Shown: positions 60,771 through 64,000 of the stretch, one piece after another
How the letters are laid out: each line of letters opens with the position of its first letter
How positions within the stretch are numbered: the stretch's first letter is position 1
Assembly (NCBI RefSeq): GCF_018130245.1
Contig: NZ_JAFCKP010000005.1
Location: 248,001-312,000 of the forward strand
Origin: Bradyrhizobium sp. SZCCT0231
GTDB taxonomy: Bacteria; Pseudomonadota; Alphaproteobacteria; Rhizobiales; Xanthobacteraceae
Length of the DNA: 64,000 nucleotides
Reading direction: 5' to 3'
Position numbers and translations under genes: made by a program
Notes under the pieces: model-generated
What the model was told of the DNA's origin: nothing
The model's database searches: none
What the model saw: the letters and a program-made list of their open reading frames with translations, nothing else

Positions 60771-61763
60771 TTACTTCACCAGCCAACCCTGCTCGCCCGC
60801 GACCTGCTTGACGTGCTCGAGGTCCTCCTTGATGAACTTGTCGAACTCGGCGCCGGTCAGGAACGTGTCGACCTGGGAGGTCTTCTCGATGTAGTCCTTC
60901 CACTCCGGCGTTGCCTGAACCTTCTTCATGAGGTCGACATAGAACGTGGCCTGCTCCGGCGTGACCTTGCCGGGCAGCCACACGGTGCGCGGCTGCTCAT
61001 ATTGCTTGATGTCGAGGCCCTGCTCGACGCAGGTCGGAACGTCGCTCCAGCCCTCGGTCGCCGTGACCTTGGGCCCTTGCGGCAACCGCTTCGGGCTGAA
61101 CACGCAGAGCGGGCGCTGCGTGCCGCCGCGCCATTGCCCGAGGCTTTCACTGGGATTGTTGACGTGGGAGTCGAGATGGCCGCCGGCGAGCTGCACGGCG
61201 GTCTCGGCGCCACTCTTGAAGGGGATGTAGGTCAGCTTGACCTTGCCGGCCTTCTCGATCATGCGGGTCAGCACCTCGTCGGTGTCCTTGGACTGCGCGC
61301 CGCCCATCTTGAAGTCGGCCGATGCAGCCGCCTTCAGATAGTCGCCCGCAGTCTTGTAGGGCGCGTCCTGCTTGACCCAGAGCAGGAACTCATCCTGCGC
61401 CATCGCCGCGATCGGGGTGAGATCGGTGTAGTTGAAGGCGACCTTGGACACGAGCGGCTGCTGCCAGGCGTTCGACGTGCCGAAGATCACCTTGTACGGA
61501 TCGCCTGCGGAGGCCTTGCCGTAGACATAGCCTTCGGCGCCGCTGCCGCCGCCCTTGTTGACGACGACGATCGGCTGCTCCGTCAGCTTGTGCTTGGTGA
61601 TGATGTTCTGCACCGCGCGGGCGAGATTGTCGGTGCCGCCGCCGGGGCCGGCGGTGGCGATGAACTCGATCGGCTTTTGCGGTTGCCAGGCGGCGAGCGC
61701 CGGCATGGCGCCGGCGAGCACCGCTGCGGCGGCGGAGAGCAGAAATGTTGACGTCCGACCCAT
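60771..61763 (-). CDS. tctC: Tripartite tricarboxylate transporter substrate-binding protein
   Basis: This is a 330-residue periplasmic binding protein (Bug/TctC family). The signal peptide ends near ALA at residue 24. Marks are KPIEFIATAGPGGGTDNLAR, IVVVNKGGGSGAEGYVYGKA and LAGGHLDSHVNNPSES. TctC proteins bind carboxylates such as citrate, or amino and sugar acids. The Cys residues at CVFS and TCVE could form a disulfide. Substrate unknown; the CoA-transferase and hydratase upstream suggest a dicarboxylate or unsaturated acid. Confidence 0.92.
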   Translation of the reverse strand: MGRTSTFLLSAAAAVLAGAMPALAAWQPQKPIEFIATAGPGGGTDNLARAVQNIITKHKLTEQPIVVVNKGGGSGAEGYVYGKASAGDPYKVIFGTSNAWQQPLVSKVAFNYTDLTPIAAMAQDEFLLWVKQDAPYKTAGDYLKAAASADFKMGGAQSKDTDEVLTRMIEKAGKVKLTYIPFKSGAETAVQLAGGHLDSHVNNPSESLGQWRGGTQRPLCVFSPKRLPQGPKVTATEGWSDVPTCVEQGLDIKQYEQPRTVWLPGKVTPEQATFYVDLMKKVQATPEWKDYIEKTSQVDTFLTGAEFDKFIKEDLEHVKQVAGEQGWLVK

Positions 61764-61814
61764 GATTTCCTCCAGCTGATTTTGGTATCTTTTTCTTGTC
61801 GTATCGACACCAGC

Positions 61815-63074
61815 TCAGGCGACGCGTTCCTCGCGTCTCCCTGATGCCAGCACGATCGCGCCTTCTTTTTCGAGCGCTTCGATTCGTGACTGGTCGAACC
61901 CGTGCTCGGCCAGCACCTCGCTTGTGTGCTCACCATAGACCGGCGCGCCTGATCGCACTCTGCCCGGGGTCTCCGAAAACTTGATGGGAAGCCCGATCGT
62001 CTTGACGGGACCGAGCGTGGAGTGCTCGACCTCGACGACCATCTCGCGCGCCAGCGTCTGCGGATCGCTGAGGGCCTCCAGCATGTCGTGCACGGGGCCG
62101 CACGGCACGCCCTTCTCGTCCAGCGCCGCGAGCCAATGCGCGCGCGATTGGTTGCGGAAGCGTTCGCTCAGGACGGCTTCGAGCTCTTTCAGATTGGCCA
62201 TGCGATCGGCACCGGTGACAAAGCGCGGATCGTCGGCGAGTTCGCTCGCGCCGAGCGCTTCCAGCATCAACAGCCAATGCTTCTTGTTTGCGCCGCCAAC
62301 CACGAGCCAGCCGTCCGAGGCTTCAAACGCCTGATACGGCGCGTTGAGCGGATGCGCCGAGCCCATCGCGCGCGGCGCAGTGCCTGCGGCGAGCGCAATG
62401 GTCGACTGCCAATAGGTCTGCACCAGCGCGGCCTCGTAGAGCGAGGTCTCGACCCACTGCCCTTCGCCGGTCTTGAGACGATGCGTGTAGGCCGCAAGGA
62501 TGCCCATGCTCGCGAGCAGGCCGGCGGTGATGTCGGACAGCGGGGGACCGCATTTGACGGGCGGGCCGTCGGGGCGCTCGCCGGTAAAGCTCATGATGCC
62601 GCTCATCGCTTGCGCGACAAGGTCGAATCCCCTGCGGTGCTTGTAGGGACCGGTGCGACCGAAGCCCGACAGCGAGCAGTAGATCAGCGCCGGGAATTCC
62701 GTGTGCAGCGCCTCGTAGCCGAAGCCGAGGCGCTCCATCGCGCCTGGCGCAAAGTTCTCGACCAGCACGTCGGCATCCGCGATCAGCCGGCGCAGCACCT
62801 CTTTGCCGCCGTCGGTCTTCAGATCCAGCACGATGCCGCGCTTGTTGCGGTTCATCATCAGGAAGGAGGCCGCCTCCTCGCCGATCTTCGGCGGCACAGA
62901 ATGGCGGGTGTCATCGCCGTTCGGCGATTTCTCGATCTTGATGACGTCGGCGCCCATGTCGGCGAGCATCAAGGTGCAGGTCGGCCCCGCCATCACATGG
63001 GTGAGATCGATGACCTTGAGGCCGGCCAGCGGTCCCGAACGGCGAGAGGCGGATTGCGATCGATTGCTTTGCAT
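61815..63074 (-). CDS. CaiB/BaiF family CoA-transferase
   Basis: This is a 419-residue class III CoA-transferase. The start GLKVIDLTHVMAGPTCTLML, then GADVIKIEKSPNGDDTRH, and HRRGFDLVAQAMSGIMSFTG, whose Asp is the catalytic carboxylate, are family marks; the end has GAPVYGEHTSEVLAEHGFD. It moves CoA from a donor such as succinyl-CoA to a carboxylic acid. In this operon it would activate the imported acid for the hydratase upstream. It begins nine bases after the hydratase gene stops. Confidence 0.9.
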   Translation of the reverse strand: MQSNRSQSASRRSGPLAGLKVIDLTHVMAGPTCTLMLADMGADVIKIEKSPNGDDTRHSVPPKIGEEAASFLMMNRNKRGIVLDLKTDGGKEVLRRLIADADVLVENFAPGAMERLGFGYEALHTEFPALIYCSLSGFGRTGPYKHRRGFDLVAQAMSGIMSFTGERPDGPPVKCGPPLSDITAGLLASMGILAAYTHRLKTGEGQWVETSLYEAALVQTYWQSTIALAAGTAPRAMGSAHPLNAPYQAFEASDGWLVVGGANKKHWLLMLEALGASELADDPRFVTGADRMANLKELEAVLSERFRNQSRAHWLAALDEKGVPCGPVHDMLEALSDPQTLAREMVVEVEHSTLGPVKTIGLPIKFSETPGRVRSGAPVYGEHTSEVLAEHGFDQSRIEALEKEGAIVLASGRREERVA

Positions 63075-63083
63075 CGGCTCGTC

Positions 63084-63878
63084 CTATTGGCCGCGCCATT
63101 GCGGCGCGCGCTTGTTGAGGAAAGCATCGAGCCCTTCGCGAAAATCCTGGCTCGTGTAGCACATCAGGATGAGGTCTTCGCCCTCGTCCGGCGTCAGCCG
63201 CCTTTGCAATCGGGCGACCGCCTGCTTGGTCGCATTCAGCGTCAGCGGCGCATGACTGGCGAGCAGCCGGGCCACCTCATCGGCGCGCTTGTCCAGCGCG
63301 GCAAGATCGTCGACGACCTCGCCGAGCAGTCCGACGCTTGCAGCCTCCATGGCGTCGACGAGGCGCGCGGTGAAGATGAGATCCTTGACGCGCGCGGCGC
63401 CGATCAGCGCGGTGAGCCGGCTGACATTGGACATCGACAGGCAGTTGCCGAGCGTCCTGGCGATGGGGAATCCGATTTTCGCAGCTTTCGTGCCGATGCG
63501 GAGGTCGCAGGCCGCGGCAATGCCCGCCCCGCCTCCGGTACAGAACCCGTTGATCGCCGCGATCGTCGGCACCCGGCACTGCTCCAGCGTGGTCAGCACG
63601 CGATCGATGCGGTTCTCGTAGTCGATGGCGTCCTGCGGCGTCTTGAATTCGCGGAACTGGTTGATGTCGGTGCCCGAGGCGAAGGCCTTGTCGCCGGCCC
63701 CGCGCAGCACCAGCACCTTGATCGCATGGTCGCGGTTGGCCTCCTCGCAGATCGCGGCCAGGCGCTCGTACATGACGAAAGTGAAGGCATTGCGAGCCTG
63801 CGGGCGGTTGAAGGTGATCCGCCCGATGCCGTCATTGCATTCAAAAACGAGGTCGTCCGCCTCCGCAGCCAGGTCCAT
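63084..63878 (-). CDS. Enoyl-CoA hydratase/isomerase family protein
   Basis: This is a 264-residue crotonase-fold protein: IGRITFNRPQARNAFTFVMY, FASGTDINQFREF for the first oxyanion part, and GFCTGGGAGIAAACDLRIGT for the second. The end includes FLNKRAPQWRGQ. The usual acidic residues of enoyl-CoA hydratases are only partly evident, so hydrolase or isomerase activity is possible. It is the first gene of the six-gene operon; AGGAA precedes ATG 63878, and operator-like sequences lie upstream. Confidence 0.88.
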   Translation of the reverse strand: MDLAAEADDLVFECNDGIGRITFNRPQARNAFTFVMYERLAAICEEANRDHAIKVLVLRGAGDKAFASGTDINQFREFKTPQDAIDYENRIDRVLTTLEQCRVPTIAAINGFCTGGGAGIAAACDLRIGTKAAKIGFPIARTLGNCLSMSNVSRLTALIGAARVKDLIFTARLVDAMEAASVGLLGEVVDDLAALDKRADEVARLLASHAPLTLNATKQAVARLQRRLTPDEGEDLILMCYTSQDFREGLDAFLNKRAPQWRGQ

Positions 63879-63905
63879 TTCCTCATGTCCTCTTGTTTTT
63901 TACAC

Positions 63906-63981
63906 TTTTGAATGCAAAATTTGCGATTAGCAAGCTAGAACTTCAAAATATCGCCAGATAATGTCGCTTTTGCATTCAAAA
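63906..63981. promoter_or_regulatory. Paired 14-bp operator-like sequences upstream of the CoA-transferase/TTT operon
   Basis: TTTTGAATGCAAAA (63906-63919) and its exact reverse complement TTTTGCATTCAAAA (63968-63981) stand 62 bases apart, close to six helical turns. Each is itself nearly palindromic (TTTTG..CAAAA). They lie 28 and 90 bases upstream of the first ATG (63878, minus strand). The matching regulator is not in this window and may be beyond its right end. Confidence 0.72.
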
Positions 63982-64000
63982 TGGAGCGCTTCCATGCTTC

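Overview
This window looks like a chromosomal segment of a high-GC alphaproteobacterium of the Bradyrhizobium group. That is an inference. It rests on uniformly GC-rich codon use, an NDUFS4-type complex I subunit, DUF3551 and MXKDX small secreted proteins, an AraC-linked leucine degradation cluster, and many copies of long palindromic intergenic repeats. No rRNA, CRISPR array, transposase or prophage structural gene is visible. Two tRNAs are present (Pro-UGG on the minus strand, Glu-UUC on the plus strand).

Layout. At 0.1-8.5 kb there is an MXKDX protein, a complete TRAP transporter (676-3604), a GntR/FCD repressor with a perfect 21-bp palindrome upstream (4562-4582), and a second TRAP transporter followed by a DapA-family aldolase (4625-8520). 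At 8.6-15.5 kb there is a minus-strand leucine catabolism operon (ivd, mccB, mccA, mvaB) with a divergent AraC regulator. At 15.5-24 kb there is a TIR-domain protein, a DUF3551 protein, an Lrp/AsnC regulator, an NDUFS4 homologue, OpgC, tRNA-Pro, a DUF192 protein, a double cold-shock protein, a sirtuin and small secreted proteins. At 24-32 kb there is a patchy accessory region: very small genes, structured repeats, a candidate terminated non-coding RNA, HU, a broken DUF3072 gene, a Fic toxin-antitoxin pair, a duplicated Cys-rich secreted protein and an unrecognised HExxH protein.

At 32-38.8 kb there are a glyoxalase-fold (VOC) protein, a 26-residue membrane protein, a glutathione transferase, PilZ proteins, tRNA-Glu, a PrsW-like protease and an HdeD-like protein. 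At 38.9-45 kb a DAHP synthase sits behind an aromatic-rich leader peptide with a complete attenuator, followed by the EF-P module (epmA-epmB divergent from efp) and an M23-like protein. At 45-57.6 kb there are DUF808, two paralogous secreted cupins, an AhpD-like protein with a divergent MarR regulator, a lytic transglycosylase, a class II aldolase, SDR enzymes, recJ, a soluble MCP-Cache protein and a GAF-cyclase protein. At 57.7-63.9 kb one minus-strand operon (enoyl-CoA hydratase, CaiB-type CoA-transferase, tctC, tctB, tctA, PdxA-like) lies behind two copies of a 14-bp operator-like sequence.

How it works together. Much of the window is catabolic uptake: two TRAP systems and one tripartite tricarboxylate system, each next to enzymes that could metabolise what it imports, plus leucine breakdown to acetoacetate and acetyl-CoA. 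The clearest regulatory devices are the aromatic attenuator, the GntR palindrome, the MarR half-sites and the paired operators at the far end. The least explained material is the 20.6-25.8 kb intergenic RNA-like elements, which share a ten-base hairpin loop with covarying stems, together with the TIR protein, the HExxH protein and the atypical Fic and cyclase active sites.
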